Made by a program: the position numbers and the translations under genes | The notes under the pieces: model-generated | The model's input: the letters and a program-made list of their open reading frames with translations, nothing else | Databases searched by the model: none | Told to the model about the DNA's origin: nothing | Source: Erythrophleum ivorense | Lineage: Eukaryota > Streptophyta > Magnoliopsida > Fabales > Fabaceae | Assembly (NCBI GenBank): GCA_026724425.1 | Contig: JAIUCV010000019.1 | Coordinates: forward strand, 14,272,827 to 14,336,826 | Direction of reading: 5' to 3' | DNA: 64,000 nucleotides | In this document: positions 23,858-36,417 of the stretch, one piece after another | Layout of the letters: the number at the start of each line of letters is the position of its first letter | Numbering within the stretch: the stretch's first letter is position 1

Positions 23858-24963
23858 TGTGTAACATTTTGTTTTCGTAAAAATAACAGAAATAAACCAG
23901 TTATAGAAGGAAGTCCTTTAAATAGAAAGGTTTAAGGCTAAACAAAATTAGAACAATAATCTAGATCTCAAATAATGAGAATATAAAGCCCAAGGCGCTC
24001 TAAAAATGGAGCAAGAATACCTAAATGAAAATTAACAAAAACACAATAGCATTTTTGTAATTTTAGGCATTTTTTAGAAAACTCACGAGAGATTTCTAAA
24101 TGGGAAAAATGACTTTCTTGAGGTTCTTAAAGGCCCTAAAAACTATAGAAACTCCTATAATGGTTCAAACCCAAACCCATTCGGTTTATATTTTAGAACA
24201 TCGATTGACCCGAACTTTGACCAATTAATTTGGGAAGGTTTTAAATTTAATTTGAGTGAAACTAAAGGCATTTTATAAGTTAGAGGACCTAAATTTTATG
24301 ATAAAAATGATTATTCTAAAAAAAGAGTTGAAATGAGCCTTAAAGGAAAGAACCAAGAAAAGAGGACAAAATTGGAATTTTGAAAAGCTTTTAATGACTC
24401 CCCTTGCTATATATTACATGTCTCTCCCTTTCCCCTTACTTGTTTCTGTCCTAAACCAGAGGAGAGACCAGCTAAGTGAGGTGCACAAGAAAGGAGTAAA
24501 GGAGGAAGGAAAAGCCTAAGAAAAAGGTAAGAAAAGTATGGATTTTCATGCTCTTTCTTTCATTAAACTTGTTCTCCTCCTTCTCCTCTCTTTCCCTATA
24601 GTTTTAGTGTTTGATTTGGGACTATTTTGGGACTTGTTTAAAGGGAGGGAGTTAGAATTTAAAGGAGAAGCTTGTAGCAAGTAGAAGAGCTCTTGAAAAA
24701 GTATTGAAATAAGGAATTTTACATAGCCTTTTATGCTTCTCTTCCTTGCTCTTCCTCCATAGGAGTTTCGACCAAATAGAGAACACATAGGAGGGAGTGA
24801 GTTCTAACCAAGACCAAGTAAGAAACTTAGGTTTTTGTGTGTGAGACACAAATATATGCAATTGAAATTGAAAAAGAAGTGTTAGAATTCAAGATGCAAA
24901 AACTAGGGATTTAGTTGCACTTTGGCAAATATGAAGCTTCCTAGTGGTAATCTTAGTTGTCTA
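23858..24963 (+). mobile_element. LTR A4 (family A, plus sense), interrupted by copia
   Basis: Starts TGTAACATTTTGTTTTCGTA, parallel to A8 at 42400 (TGTAACGTTTAATTTTTCGT), and follows the same order: gttctyaragg, a proposed leader (gtgcacaagaaagg), then aaaaaggtaag at 24531-24541. It breaks off at 24963, where the copia LTR begins, and should resume beyond the window. The preceding bases tccct predict the TSD on the far side. Whether it is solo or part of a full element cannot be told here. Confidence 0.75.
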
Positions 24964-25895
24964 TGTTGAGATTCTTGGGATACACACAACAAAAATTTTA
25001 AAAAAATAAATTCAAATCCTTTCCATGGATCTGTCAATGTTGTTTAAATAAAGTAAAGTTAAAGACTTTTACCTTTGTTACGTGATTCTTCAGGCTCTCT
25101 TTCTATTGTCGGATCTTAGGAACTGACATTTTAGATTAGTTCCCTCTACCGGCATCCACATGAACGGTGATTGCAACTCAAACTGCATGCTAGAGCCATT
25201 GAAGACAAACATCTGTACGTTCAAGAAGAGAAGATATTCTTCTCTTTCTCTCTCTAAGCGTTCGTACACTTTTCTCTTTAGGATGGGATGTAGCTCTCTA
25301 AAAAAAAAGCATCCACCTAAAAAATCCTAACCTCTAAATATATTATTTAAATTAATTCAAATTATGATCAAATAGATTAGTTTAAATTTAAATCTATCTT
25401 ATAGAATAAATTTAAACTAATCTATTTAATCTCAATCTAGAACTAGATTTAAATTTAATTTATCACACAAATTAAATTCAAATTATCACATTAGTTTAAA
25501 TATAAATCTATTTTATAGAATAAATTTAAACTAATTATTTAATCTAAATCTAGAACCAAATTTAAATTTAATCTATCCTATAAAATAAATTTAAACTAAT
25601 TATTTAAATTAAATAAATGATATATATATTGAAATATATATAATATACTAAATATATATTTATAAAATTCCTCCATCTTAAATTGAACGTTATATTCATT
25701 GAATCTAGCGCATTTTTAGATTCAATGAATCTAGACATTTTAACTCAAGTTGATATATTCTTGTGTGCGACCCTGTAGGCCGATATGACATTGGCAGTGG
25801 GCCAATAATGCTATTCTAGCCACAAGTCATAGGTGGCCTCTAGCAAGACATTGTGACTACACAAATTATATGAGAATTAGTGATTCGATGTAATA
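24964..25895 (-). repeat. Copia 3' LTR, piece 1 (LTR 3' end)
   Basis: Begins TGTTGAGATTCTTGG like the 5' LTR at 63442, and follows it through ttttacctttgttacgtgattcttcagg and the AT-rich hairpin region. It is cut at 25895 by B4. Piece 2 is 31696-32095 and piece 3 is 55918-56204. Confidence 0.88.
25340..25620. repeat. AT-rich hairpin repeats in copia LTR
   Basis: A unit of about 115 bp repeats about 2.5 times. Each unit contains an inverted repeat: 25375-25422 has perfect 16-nt arms (GATTAGTTTAAATTTA), 25490-25535 is nearly perfect, and a third is degenerate. One hairpin also appears in the 5' LTR near 63920-63970. Confidence 0.75.
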
Positions 25896-26214
25896 TGTGA
25901 CAACCCTATCTTCTTTACATGGTAATTATGGCTAAATACACGATTAATAATTAATTATCAAGGTTTGGAGTCGTTACAATTTATTACATTATGAAAATAT
26001 AGGGAAATTTAAACCTTGATGTTATGGTTATCACCAAACAACCACAAACATGAGAATTGCATAAAAGAAATTATACTTATTATGAGGGGTTTGAGATTCA
26101 TCCATTTATCATTTTCCGCACATAAAAACTTTCCACAAGTGTTCCTATATCATTTCCTAGCATTACCATTGAAGAAACTAGGGTTTCTAGGCTAAAGGTA
26201 GGAGTTTGAGGACT

Positions 26215-26660
26215 TACGCCGTAACTTGGAACCTTCCCGCCACAGCTAAGTTAGGTTTTGGAGCTCAGAAATTATGTTTTTCACTTTGCGCCATGGCCCA
26301 GACCTTTCGTGCTGTAGCTGAGTTACTCTCGGGAATCATTGAAAAATTTTCTTGAATTTCCCCGTGGCCAGCCTACGTGGTGCCGTGGAGGAAATGCCTC
26401 CTGGAGCTACTATTTTAAGTCCCATGACTCTTGCCTTAGTGCAATACACTCGCGCTGCGGCAAGTCTTGCTACTGTACAACCCTTAACTAATTTCCTCGA
26501 CTTGTGCCAGGGCAGGACCTATTGTGCTGCTGTGAGTTTCTGTTCTATCACCCTCCTCGGTGATTTTTTTCGTTTTATGCCACGACGAGATTTCTCAAAC
26601 GCGGCGTTCCTCGCCACTGTCACTCCCCAGGCCGCGGGAAGGCCTTTCTAGCCGTGACGT
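26215..26660 (+). repeat. CG-box array in LTR B4
   Basis: Boxes such as cgccgtaac, cgccacagc, gcgccatggcc, cccgtggcc, gccgtggagg, gctgcggc and gccgcggg recur over about 450 bp at the same LTR position as in B2. They differ in sequence from the B2 and B3 boxes but keep the GCxxxGGC character. Confidence 0.6.
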
Positions 26661-27008
26661 GACTCCCTCCTGTAGCTACATTTTCTCAAATTTCATCCTA
26701 TGCACTCAAATTCTCTTCTTAAAAACACCCTAGGACCACTTCCCCTCATTTTATATGACTCTAATGGTATTTATCTACCTTATTTCCCCAGCTATTCCAC
26801 CATTACCAATTCAAAACTTAAATACTATTTCCTACTTGCCCAACTATCTCATATCTGCAAATTCATAGATTAATGATAGTAAGAACTCATGCATTAGCAA
26901 CAATTAACATCCCATACACATTCCGTAGAGATTTCATACATCAATAATTTATGTCAACATCTAATGCATCACATAATTACCATCCCCAAATGGTAAACTG
27001 TAACAACC

Positions 27009-27084
27009 AAGAAAAAGAAAGAAGAAGAAGAAGAAAAAAAAAAGAAAAGAAAAGAGAAAAGAAAAGGGAAAGAAAAGAAAAGCT
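27009..27084 (+). repeat. Polypurine simple repeat
   Basis: An unbroken run of about 75 nt of A and G (GAA and GAAAA type units) just inside the start of A5. It is low-complexity sequence, probably grown by slippage. Confidence 0.85.
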
Positions 27085-27126
27085 GAAAATTTTTGGAAGC
27101 TGAAAATTTTCTAAGTCTGCTAGCTA

Positions 27127-27336
27127 CAACTCGGCTATAGCGAATGTACCTGTTCGCTATAGTGAGAAATGGTCTAGCTATAGCGAGAGTGCCTTCTAGC
27201 TATAGCGAGTTCGGGCACCCCATACAAAAACCAGGGAGTTGCTCGCCGTAGCGAACGCTATAGCGAAGGCAGGGGTCTAGGACTGATTCGAGCTCGCCGT
27301 AGCAAGGGTTATGGCTCGCTATAGCGTGGGTTAGTC
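27127..27336 (+). repeat. CGCTATAGCG palindrome cluster in LTR A5
   Basis: Six copies of a GCTATAGC-type core within about 210 bp, most extended to tcgctatagcga-like palindromes, plus ctcgccgtagcgaa variants. They are paired and spaced like the CG boxes of family B but with a different core. The cluster lies 130-340 nt from the LTR start, upstream of the proposed transcription start. Confidence 0.8.
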
Positions 27337-30300
27337 CAGAAAAGCAAGAAAAAGAGAATTTGACCTTTTAAAAGCCTCCAAATCTCTTCTTTCTTCTTCT
27401 AACCGACTCAAGCTCACTTTAAGAGAGAGAAAAGGGCAGAGGAGAGAGAGAGAAGCTTAGGAGAGGAAGGAAGAACAAGAAAGGTAAGGATTTCCATGGC
27501 TTTTCTCTTAGTATGTTACTCTTCTCCCCTTACCCTCTCTTTCCACAGCTTTGGTTGTCAAAATAGTTAGGTCTTGAGCTTGGTTCAGAAGAGGGAGAGT
27601 GGGAAACCACTCTTGAGGGAGGTTAGAAGTTATGTAGTCTTCTCTTTCTTGCTTTCCCTTCTTAAGAGCTTGAGAGTTTGAGAAAAGAGAGAGGATAGTT
27701 AATGGATTCTAGAGAGAGAAAGAAACCTAGTTTAAGAAGCTCAGTAGGGTTGATTAGAAAGAGATCCCTAGCTTAAGAATCAAGTGTTAAGGAATTAATT
27801 CCATGCTTCTTGTGTGGTTAGGCTCAAGAGAAGTTCCCCCCATCTAGAAGTGGTTGTGAAACCCACAAGGGAGGAGACAAGTTGGAAGACAAAGTTGTCA
27901 ATAGCTAAAAAGGTAGCTCTCTCCACCTTCTTTCGTGCATAATTGTGTGCTTACATTGTTTTACTTATGTGTATGTATGATTTGAGCTATGAGAGGTATG
28001 TTAGCATGATGATGCCTTATGTGTTTTAATGATGTTTTATGTGATTTCTTGAGTTTGCTTGAGTATGGAAAAGCCAATAACCCTTTAGCCATGGTGAGGA
28101 TGAGCCAAAACCCTCAAGTTGGTTGAGACAAAGCAAAGAGTCTCCCAAAAGTGAGGTTGACTCCCAAAGAGCAAGGGTTGAGTCTAAGAACCTCTTAAGT
28201 ATGGGTGAGGCAAGTCCAAAATCCACAAGTGAGTGGGTGAGGCTAATCCATCTACTTGGTAAGCTTTCATATGTTATGTATGGCCTACCCACATGTTGAG
28301 AATGTTTTTCTTTTACGCATGGCCAGTTTAAATGTTGCAAATGCTTTCATTATATGCTAACATGCCATACATGCATGGTGAGACTTGTTGCATACTATAT
28401 ATGTATGATTGAATAAGAGATGAGCTATTGAGATTCTTTGAATCTCACCCTCCCTCTCCACCATCTAAACATGCTAGGTGGACTAAGTGAGACTAGAGAT
28501 GGGAGCCACCAAGCTTGAAGCTAGGGAGATTAATGAAGATTTGTAAAGAGCCTCTTTTGTTACTATTTTGTACATAAGACAAGGGATGTAAATAAATGAT
28601 GTATATGATGTAGTATCTACAAATGCTTGTAAATCAATGTATTCATGATGTATGTATGAGAATTAGAATGATTTTGAATGAAGAAGCAAGTTTGGTTATG
28701 AAATGCATAATGTTAGTATAGGCCTCATGTGTGTATAAGTGGGTTGTGGGATAGTGAGTTTCTTCAATCTGGATTTTTAGACACTTGAGCCATGATTGAT
28801 TGCCCATATAGGTGCTTTCTCATGTGCTCAAAGAGTCATAAAGGTAGAAGAACTAAGATTGGACCCCATGAGCCCCATTTTTAGCCAAGAAAGTGGCTTT
28901 TTGCACTTGATGTCAAGAGTTGACCCAATGACCTCTTCTTGCTTTGAAATTTGACATGTGGCTAGATCTTGTTTAGAGCTTTTTGGGAAGCTAAAGATCA
29001 AGTCATTTGGAGGTCTATAGCATTTTCTATGATTTTTCAAAGTTGGCATCAGAAATTCGGATTTCAGAAAACAGTGTTCATTTGGTCAGTTTAGAAATTG
29101 TGTCATCTGAGGGGCAAACGTAGTCCAATGGCTACGAAATTTTATACACAGAAACTAGATAGTTACAGTGACTTATAGAAACTGGAAGCACCTCATTTAG
29201 AGGTCTAGAGAGGAAGATATGCAATTTCGAAGTTCCAGCCTAGAATCAGTCATCCCACCAGACCCGAGGTACTGTTTCATCGGTTTCCGGGAGTTTGGTT
29301 CGATGAATTGATCTGGAAATATTTTTCATCTCTAGCTAACATCCACATCTTTCCATAATGATATCGTTTACAAGCATTGGATTGTTTTGGAATTAGTTAG
29401 ACAATTTCAAATTCCATATCAGTAAACTGTGACAGTAACAGAACCCCTCTGACCAGTGGATGATTTCGGATTTCAAAAGCTTTGTGCATGAGATTTTAAG
29501 ACTTCTACATATTTTTAGCATGAATTAGACGTCTTAATATTTCTAGAATGATCGAGATCATGGACTTTTGATTTTTCTGTATTTAGTTCTGAATTTTCAA
29601 ACTCTGCCCAGAAATGAGGCAAATCTGTCAAGAACGAAATTGCATGTCTCATATCCCTTTTTGCTTTCCATGAATTTGAAGCATGTTTTGGGGATTGAAA
29701 TAAGTCGTAATGGTGCAAATAAAAATGAGTATGCATAGAAAGAGCTCACCCGGTCCATGTGACATTCAAGTGAATATCTACCCTTGCATGAAGCTATAGA
29801 GAAAGAATATGAACCTAGAGAAAATGATCTCCCTTTCATGCTTCCCATATGCATATGAGTACGTAAGGCATGACGGGTATGAGCGTAAGAGTAAGGTGTT
29901 ACATAAACCATATCATAAATTCAACAAAGTTCATACATCAAATACCCAGCTATAATGAGACTTATCTCCTTAATGGATACATTCCAACTAATCAAAATAT
30001 AAACGCCTACACTTGGCAATATGATTACCTAATGATGTTATGTAAACTAATAACAAAATTGCATCTACTCTACTCAGATTAGCCCAAATGTAGCTTCCTC
30101 CACACATGGCTAGAGCTCATGAATTTTCATCCACTTGCTTACCTTGGCCTTACCCGAAGAACCTTCACCTGAAATGTTTAATCCCATAAAATGAGGTGAG
30201 ATGTGAATCTCAGTAACCAAGGCCAATTCCATCATATATTCCAGTTTAATTAACATACATACATGATTTCATATAAGTATCAGAAAATATGCCAGTTATA

Positions 30301-31695
30301 TCAGTAAATGAAACAATTAGGCTATCATGATTACTATCACATACTAGTAATCATATTTTCACATGTTAAAAGCCAATAACACCGAAAAAGCCCCGTCCAT
30401 GGCACCTACTCCCCATTGAGTACAACCAGGGCTCAGTGCATTTAGGGTTTGATCATAACCCGATGTCCGATCGAAGTACATGCACGAGTGGCAGTTGCAC
30501 CACAGCTCCACCATGGACTCATAAGGTTTCAACCACAATACAATAAATAGCCAACCAATTCATTTAGCATTTCAAATCATTTATGTATAGCAAATATGAA
30601 ATTAAAATAGATATATGCATGGAATTAATATAGTCCCGATTACCTCACTTGTAGACAATTTGCAATAGCCACCAATGGTATTAAAATCTCCCTATAACCA
30701 TAGCATTAGAGAATTACTACTTTAATTCATCATTTATAGTAGCAACAAGTACCCAAAGAATTTAAAATGCTAATGACTACCTAAGAAATACTTACCTAGC
30801 CACTACAAGTCCCCAAATTCAGATTAAAACATCCTCTACCAGAAACTTCAGTATTTCATCCAAAATCCTAAGAAAATTCATACAAAATTAATACCCATAC
30901 TATAATCCAATCATTGGGGTCTCAAACCAGCAGAAATACCTCAAAAAGAAAAGTTTATACTTACCTAATGTCACCCTTAGTCTCAACCTATGAATTTTCA
31001 CCATGGAAACATCAAATGGCAAGTTTCAGATTTTGGGTGTGGGTGAAAATACTTCAAATGAAAAACTAATCAGGCCAAAATGAAGAGAAAGATGAGAGGA
31101 TAAAGTTATATAACTATTACCTTGGCTGAATCTTGCTCTAAAAGTAGGAAATGATGGAAATATGCCAAGAACCCTAACCTCTCCTTTGGACCTCCAAATT
31201 TTGTGTGTCTCTTGTGGTTCTGCAGAATGGGGGGTGGCTAGGTTAGTTTTTAGGGTTTAAGTTAGGTTTTAGTTGGGTCAAATGTGGGTCATGGGCTGAC
31301 CCAAGGGTCAAACTCCAAATGGGCTTCAGATTTTAACTTTGTTGGGCTAGCTTTTATGCATTGGGCTGCTGAATTTTAATTAGGTTTGGGCCAAGTTTGA
31401 AGACCTGAAGGATTTGGGTCTACACAAAGGTTATTAGGCCAATTATAGGAGCCTATTAAAGGTAAATCTTGGGCCTCTATCACATTGAATTAGATTGGGC
31501 CTACACCTAACTCATTGGGCCTCCATTGGCCTTTTATCATGATCTTCTACATTAATTTGGGCCTAGATGAAGTTTCTATCCTAATTAATTCTCAACTCAT
31601 TAATAATTTATCTCTCAAAATTTTCATTCACTTATCTGATTATCTCATATTAATTATTCTTAATTAATCTAAATCCATGATTAACACCTTAATTA

Positions 31696-32095
31696 CAACA
31701 TATCATACAATCTTGTCATAACCTTTTCATCACACGATATCTAGGTCAAGTATAAGGCATGAATATGTCATCCTCATTTTACTCGACTATCACTTTCTCG
31801 ATCATCGAGCAGACTGACAGAATAAATGAAAAACCCTCCCATTTAAGCATGGCCATGTATTTCTCAGTCTCACTCATCAGGTGGCCCAGTGATATCTCTC
31901 TACTAATGAGAGGGACAAATTTTATCTTGACCACTTATTTTCCTTTACATGGATTCTACTATGCCCGATCATGGCCACTATGATCACCCAGTTAAAGCTG
32001 ACTTTTGACTATGTCAAAACACAGTGTTCTTTATGTAGAAATCCATGGTGATCTCAAGTCTGAGGGTACAGTGACATGGCTATATATGAGATACA
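31696..32095 (-). repeat. Copia 3' LTR, piece 2
   Basis: About 400 bp between B4 and the gypsy element. It has no relation to either and is contiguous with 55918 once the gypsy element and one TSD (cttat, 32096-32100) are removed. I see no gene; the 74- and 60-codon frames are chance frames. Confidence 0.8.
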
Positions 32096-32100
32096 CTTAT

Positions 32101-35100
32101 TGTAACACCATAATTTTCTATCTCATTTTATGCTACTTCCATGTTTCATGTTATGCAATTCATGAAAGAACCAAGAAAATAGCATAAAAATAATGAATAT
32201 TTTAGCGTTACATTGCATATAAAAATTTCATTCGGTGCCTCGTGGACCATGTGAGTTCATGTATCACATTCTCATATTTAATTACATAGATACAACTCAT
32301 TTTCATCACCAAAAGTGGCCAACACTCGTGGAAGGCAAGGAGAAGCATAAAATACATAGTTGCATTTTTGGCCAGAAATTTTCCTTTACTGTCACAAACT
32401 TTGAAAAATCATAACTAATTCTAAAAAAATAAAAATCATGCATTCCTTAAAATTATAGAAAGTTACACATGTCTACTTTATGCTATAAATATGTCTAGAC
32501 CATCACAAAAGACATTTGACATTTGAAAAAGTGTAGGGGTCTGGCTAGCTACTGGTACTGTCATAAGTTTCTACTACAAAATTCAAAAATATCTAATTAA
32601 TTTCACAAAAATCTAATCTATGTAAATGATACTAATATGGAAAGTTACATATGTTAGCTAGAGAGGAAAAATAACTCTAGACTAGCTCAGGTACATCCAG
32701 GAATCAAAACCTAATCAAATAATACCTAAGGTCAGTCTGAACGCCTAATACTGGGCAGAATTTTTAAAAATTCATATCTCCCTCTCTAGACATCCAAATT
32801 GGGTGCTTCTAGTTGGAAAAATTCACTGGGAATGTCTAGTTTCTCCGTATAAAGTTTCATGGTAATTGGACATCATTTAAGCCCTAAGTGATGGAAATCA
32901 TTTTCGAACTAGTATGAACAATAACATGACCAAAATCAAAATTTTTTCCAACTTTGAAAATTCATCAAATATTCCCTAGACCTCCAAAAGCTCTATACTT
33001 TAGCTTCCCAAAAATCTCTCAACAAGCTTTACATTCATGCCAAATCTCAGATCAAGAAGAGTTCATTTGGATAAAAAGTGGTATAAGTTTCTAATATGAT
33101 AAATTTTTGCTCCACATAGGATACCAAAGTGTCTAATGATTTCCCTTGATGTTTGGCACCTCTTGGAAAAGTTTAAAAGCATGATTGTGAATTGTATGAA
33201 CTATCCAAATGGTCCTAAACCTTATGTATCTCAATTTGGCCATTCCACTTCCACTTATACACTAACGCATCAAACTTTCAAAAAGTAAAATTTTCCATTA
33301 CATGCTCAATATACATTCTAGTATTCACATAACATAATCTCTCATTTATACATCACATTTTAACATAATTACACATGCTCAAGAGGTCATAGGTCATATA
33401 CAATAATAGGTTACATCATTTGCCACTTGTATGGCCTTAAAGTAACAAAATCTATGTATTTTGATGTCAAGCTCTCATCTCTCATGTGGTTAGCTCTCAT
33501 TCCCTTGTTCTTTTGGTCCACCTAGCATGTTAGAACATTAGAGAGGAGGGAATGAGATTTAAGGAATCCCAATAGCTCATCTCCCATTTCAACTATACAT
33601 AAAGTATGCAAAACTATATCTTACAAATGCATGCATGGCATATCAACATGTGTAAACATTCAAGAAGCTTTTTCAACATTTGAGCAAGTCATATATAATA
33701 TACAAAGGCTTGCCAAGCAAGTGGATTAGCCTCACTCATTCACTTGTGAATTTTGAACTTGCCTCATCCATTCTTTAAGAGGTTATTGGACTCAACCTTA
33801 CTTTTGGGAGTCAACCTCACTTTTGGGAGACTCTTCACTTTGTCTCAACCAATCTTAAGGGTTCTTAACTCATCCTCACCACGGCTAAGGGTTCTTGGCC
33901 TCACCACACTTAAGCAAATCCAAACAAGCATCATAACATCATTTAGAAACATAGTGCATCATCATGGTACCATTGCATATATAATCATGCTAGAATACTC
34001 TTTATGGCTTAAAACATACACACACACATTCAAATACAAGCTAAGCATACTTTCATGCATGAGGGAAGGAGGAGTGAGCTATCTTGGAAGTAAGCACATA
34101 CTTTTTCTCTTGAACTTCCTCTCCCCTCTTTGGCCTCACACACACAAAGGTGTGGGAATGATTTCTCTTGGCCTAAACACAATTTATGGAAGCCAACTAG
34201 GTTTATGGAATTCCACACAACTTCCTTAAGCACTAGCTTGACCTATAAACCCCTTTATGGTTCCAAAAATGCACCTAATGAAGCAACACCCATCAAATAA
34301 ATTCTAGGATCCATTCTTTCCTTTTACATATGATTCTTGACTTCTTTTAAGCCTCTTGGAGTCATCACACAATTAAAATAAAGAGCTTAACTACATGTTG
34401 CTTCTTTAGGTCATATTGTGGAACATATTAGGACAACTCACTTTGTATGGTTTCTAAATTTTTTCTAAGGTCTTCCCTCATCTTCACTCATCATATATGA
34501 CTCAGAAATGGGTTTAGAACAAATTAAAACTATCCCTATGTGCTCAAACCCATCTAGGCTGAGGCTATGGAGGATTTTAGCCTTCATGGAGTTTGGTTTG
34601 TTTTCTTGATGGAGGAAGTATATGGGGGGACTTCTAGGGATCTTAGGAGCTCATTTAAACTCTCATTCAAGTGTAGGAATCATTGTATAGAATCAGATTT
34701 TGTAAGGAACATTTGAAATCCTAGAATTTGCATCTTGAATTTTCATGGTTATATGTTAATTCTCTTTGCATATTTTTAATTTCCACACCCTTTTTTCTAA
34801 GAATCACACTTGGTTTTTCCTAAAAACCCAGCCCTCCTAGGACTTCTTGAGTGGGGCAAAACATAGGAAGAAGGGAAGCGAGGGACAGCAACCATGAAAG
34901 AAGAAATTACCTTGTTTTTCCTTGTTTTCTCACTTGAATCTTGTCTTCTTTGGGCTTTTCTCTTCAAATCCAAATTTTTTCCTTAATTTTTCCCTTAAAA
35001 TAGATTTATAAACTTTATTATAATCATAGGAAACAAAAGAGAATGGAGGAGAAGAGGATTGGAAAGAAGAAAGCATGAAAAACTACTAAAATGCCATACC

Positions 35101-36078
35101 TTCAAGCCTTGATTTCTCCTCCTCTTCTTCTTCCCGTGGTGCGCCACTCCCTTAGGGTTTTTCTCCTAGTCTAGGGTAGAAAAATATGAAGCTATGTGAG
35201 TGGGAGAGTTAGGTGCCATATATTTTTAGGTGGAGGAAGAATGACTTTTCAAAAATTTCTCTTTTGCCCTTCATTTTTGGTATTTTCATTTCTACTTCAT
35301 TTTAGCTCCTTTTTTAGAACCGTCTTCTCTATTATAAAAATTAAGTTCCTAATTTAGTAAAATGCCTTTGGAATCACTCAAATAAGAGCTAAAACCTTCC
35401 TAATCAAATCCATCAAAATTTGGGTACACTGATGTTGAAAAACGTCCACCGGAGGAGTTTTAATTGTCCTAGGACTTCTTATGGTTTTAAGGGCCTCTGA
35501 GAATCCCAGAGAAATTAAAACTTTCATTTAAAAAGCCCTACTATGTGAATTCCAAAATTTTCTCAAAATTACGAAAATGCCATTATGTTTCAAAAGTTTT
35601 CTACTCCCTTCGATCTTAAATATAAGTCACTTATTGGAGAATTGTTTTGGTCCAAAATATAAGTCACTTCTTGGAATTGTCTTGATCATTAAATAACTTT
35701 TTCCTTAAGTACCCTAATTAAATAGAGAGTCATTAAGGCTAATGCAATTTACTAAGAATAAAGGTAGGCTCTTTAATTAGGGGCAAATATGGAAAATTTT
35801 TTTTGCTTTGATACAAATTTAATTAGTTAAACTACCTTTAACCAACTTTCTTAATATCTGTGAGGTAGGTATTGGTGACTTATATTTGAGACCGGAGGGA
35901 GTATTAAATTTTGTTTCTTCATTCTAAATCTATTTTTCTTTCTGTTTGAGCCTATAATTCTCATTTTTAGAAGTCTAGAATGTTACTCAAATTTTTTAAA
36001 ACCATAACTAATTTATTTTGGGGGACTTACTTTGAAAATGCGCCTGTTTTCGTCGTTTAACAAAAATAAGAGATTATA
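32101..36078 (-). repeat. Gypsy 3' LTR
   Basis: Runs from TGTAACACCATAATTTTC to AAGAGATTATA; the terminal TG of the sense strand has changed to TA. It contains the Stowaway-type MITE at 35604-35901, without which it is about 3.68 kb. It is collinear with 52201-55917. The matching TATA site reads tatatttttagg near 35218, apparently decayed. Confidence 0.93.
35604..35901. mobile_element. Stowaway-like MITE in gypsy 3' LTR
   Basis: A 298-bp element flanked by TA on both sides (35602-35603 and 35902-35903). The left end is CTCCCTTCGATCTTAAATAT; the reverse complement of the right end is CTCCCTCCGGTCTCAAATAT. The arms stay similar for about 30 nt (to AAGTCAC). CTCCCTCCG-type TIRs with a TA duplication are the signature of Tc1/mariner-derived Stowaway MITEs. 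The arm motif aaatataagtcactt is repeated internally near 35655. The 5' LTR lacks it, so it arrived after the gypsy element. Confidence 0.9.
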
Positions 36079-36091
36079 ATTCTCCACCCTT
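36079..36091 (-). other. Gypsy polypurine tract
   Basis: In minus sense, AAAGGGTGGAGAAT abuts the start of the 3' LTR. It would prime plus-strand DNA synthesis. GGGTGGAG-type tracts are common in chromoviruses. Confidence 0.8.
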
Positions 36092-36412
36092 TAAAAATTT
36101 CATTCTTGAAATTTAGATATCATACCCCATGGGAAGAGTTCTGGATGCTTCTTTCTCATATCACCCTCTAGCTCCCAGATAACCTCTTCGAGAGATAGCC
36201 CTTTTCAAACTACTTTCACTAATGGTATCATCTTATTCCGTAACTATTTGAGTCTAACATCCACGATCTGATCTGGTGATACTATGTATGATAGATCATC
36301 CTATAATTATACATTCTCATATTCTATGACATGTGAGGGGTCGGGTTGGTACTTTTTAAGCTGTGAAACATAAAATACATTGTGTACTTAGCTCAAATTT
36401 AGGGGAAGGGCT
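36092..36412 (-). pseudogene. Gypsy integrase C-terminus and chromodomain remnant
   Basis: Minus-strand frame reading HNVFYVSQLKKYQPDPSHVI, the conserved linker after the integrase core, then a chromodomain-like stretch ending in ...EEVIWELEGDMRKKHPELF. Chromodomains of plant chromoviruses are thought to bind histone marks and steer integration into heterochromatin. At least four in-frame stops occur, at codons expected to be Gln or Trp (CAA or CAG to TAA or TAG, TGG to TGA). It is separated from the integrase core by solo LTR A6. The frame ends at a TGA just before the PPT. Confidence 0.85.
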
Positions 36413-36417
36413 AGTCT

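Larger units (their letters stand above)
26999..29903 (+). mobile_element. Solo LTR A5 (A-related) inside B4
   Basis: Starts TGTAACAACCAAGAAAAAG and ends GAGTAAGGTGTTACA. The TSD taaac is exact at 26994-26998 and 29904-29908. It shares the proposed leader phrase gaaaggtaagg (27477-27489), the block aggtagctctctccacc near 27912, and the inverted minisatellite region (28080-28260) with A8. At 2905 bp it is shorter and more diverged than other A copies. It opens with a purine-only tract (about 27009-27084) and holds a TATAGCGA palindrome cluster. Confidence 0.92.
25896..31695 (+). mobile_element. Solo LTR B4 (family B), containing A5
   Basis: Starts TGTGACAACCCTATC, parallel to B2, and runs through the family B text to cattgatt-aacaccttaattaca near 31695. 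The expected end ATTATGGGGTGTTACA has lost about 13 bp. The left flank is taata; the right side acata matches only partly, so the TSD is not proven. A5 occupies 26999-29903, leaving about 2.9 kb. It splits the copia 3' LTR. The CG boxes at about 26215-26660 are mostly of the gccgtggc or gctgtggc type; the 99-codon frame there is judged non-coding. Confidence 0.78.

Noticed and set aside
26352..26651. 99-codon open frame
   Set aside because: Same explanation as in B2: it falls in the CG-box array of B4.
27009..27084. Polypurine run as a PPT
   Set aside because: It lies inside an LTR start, not before one, and is far longer than a PPT; treated as simple repeat.
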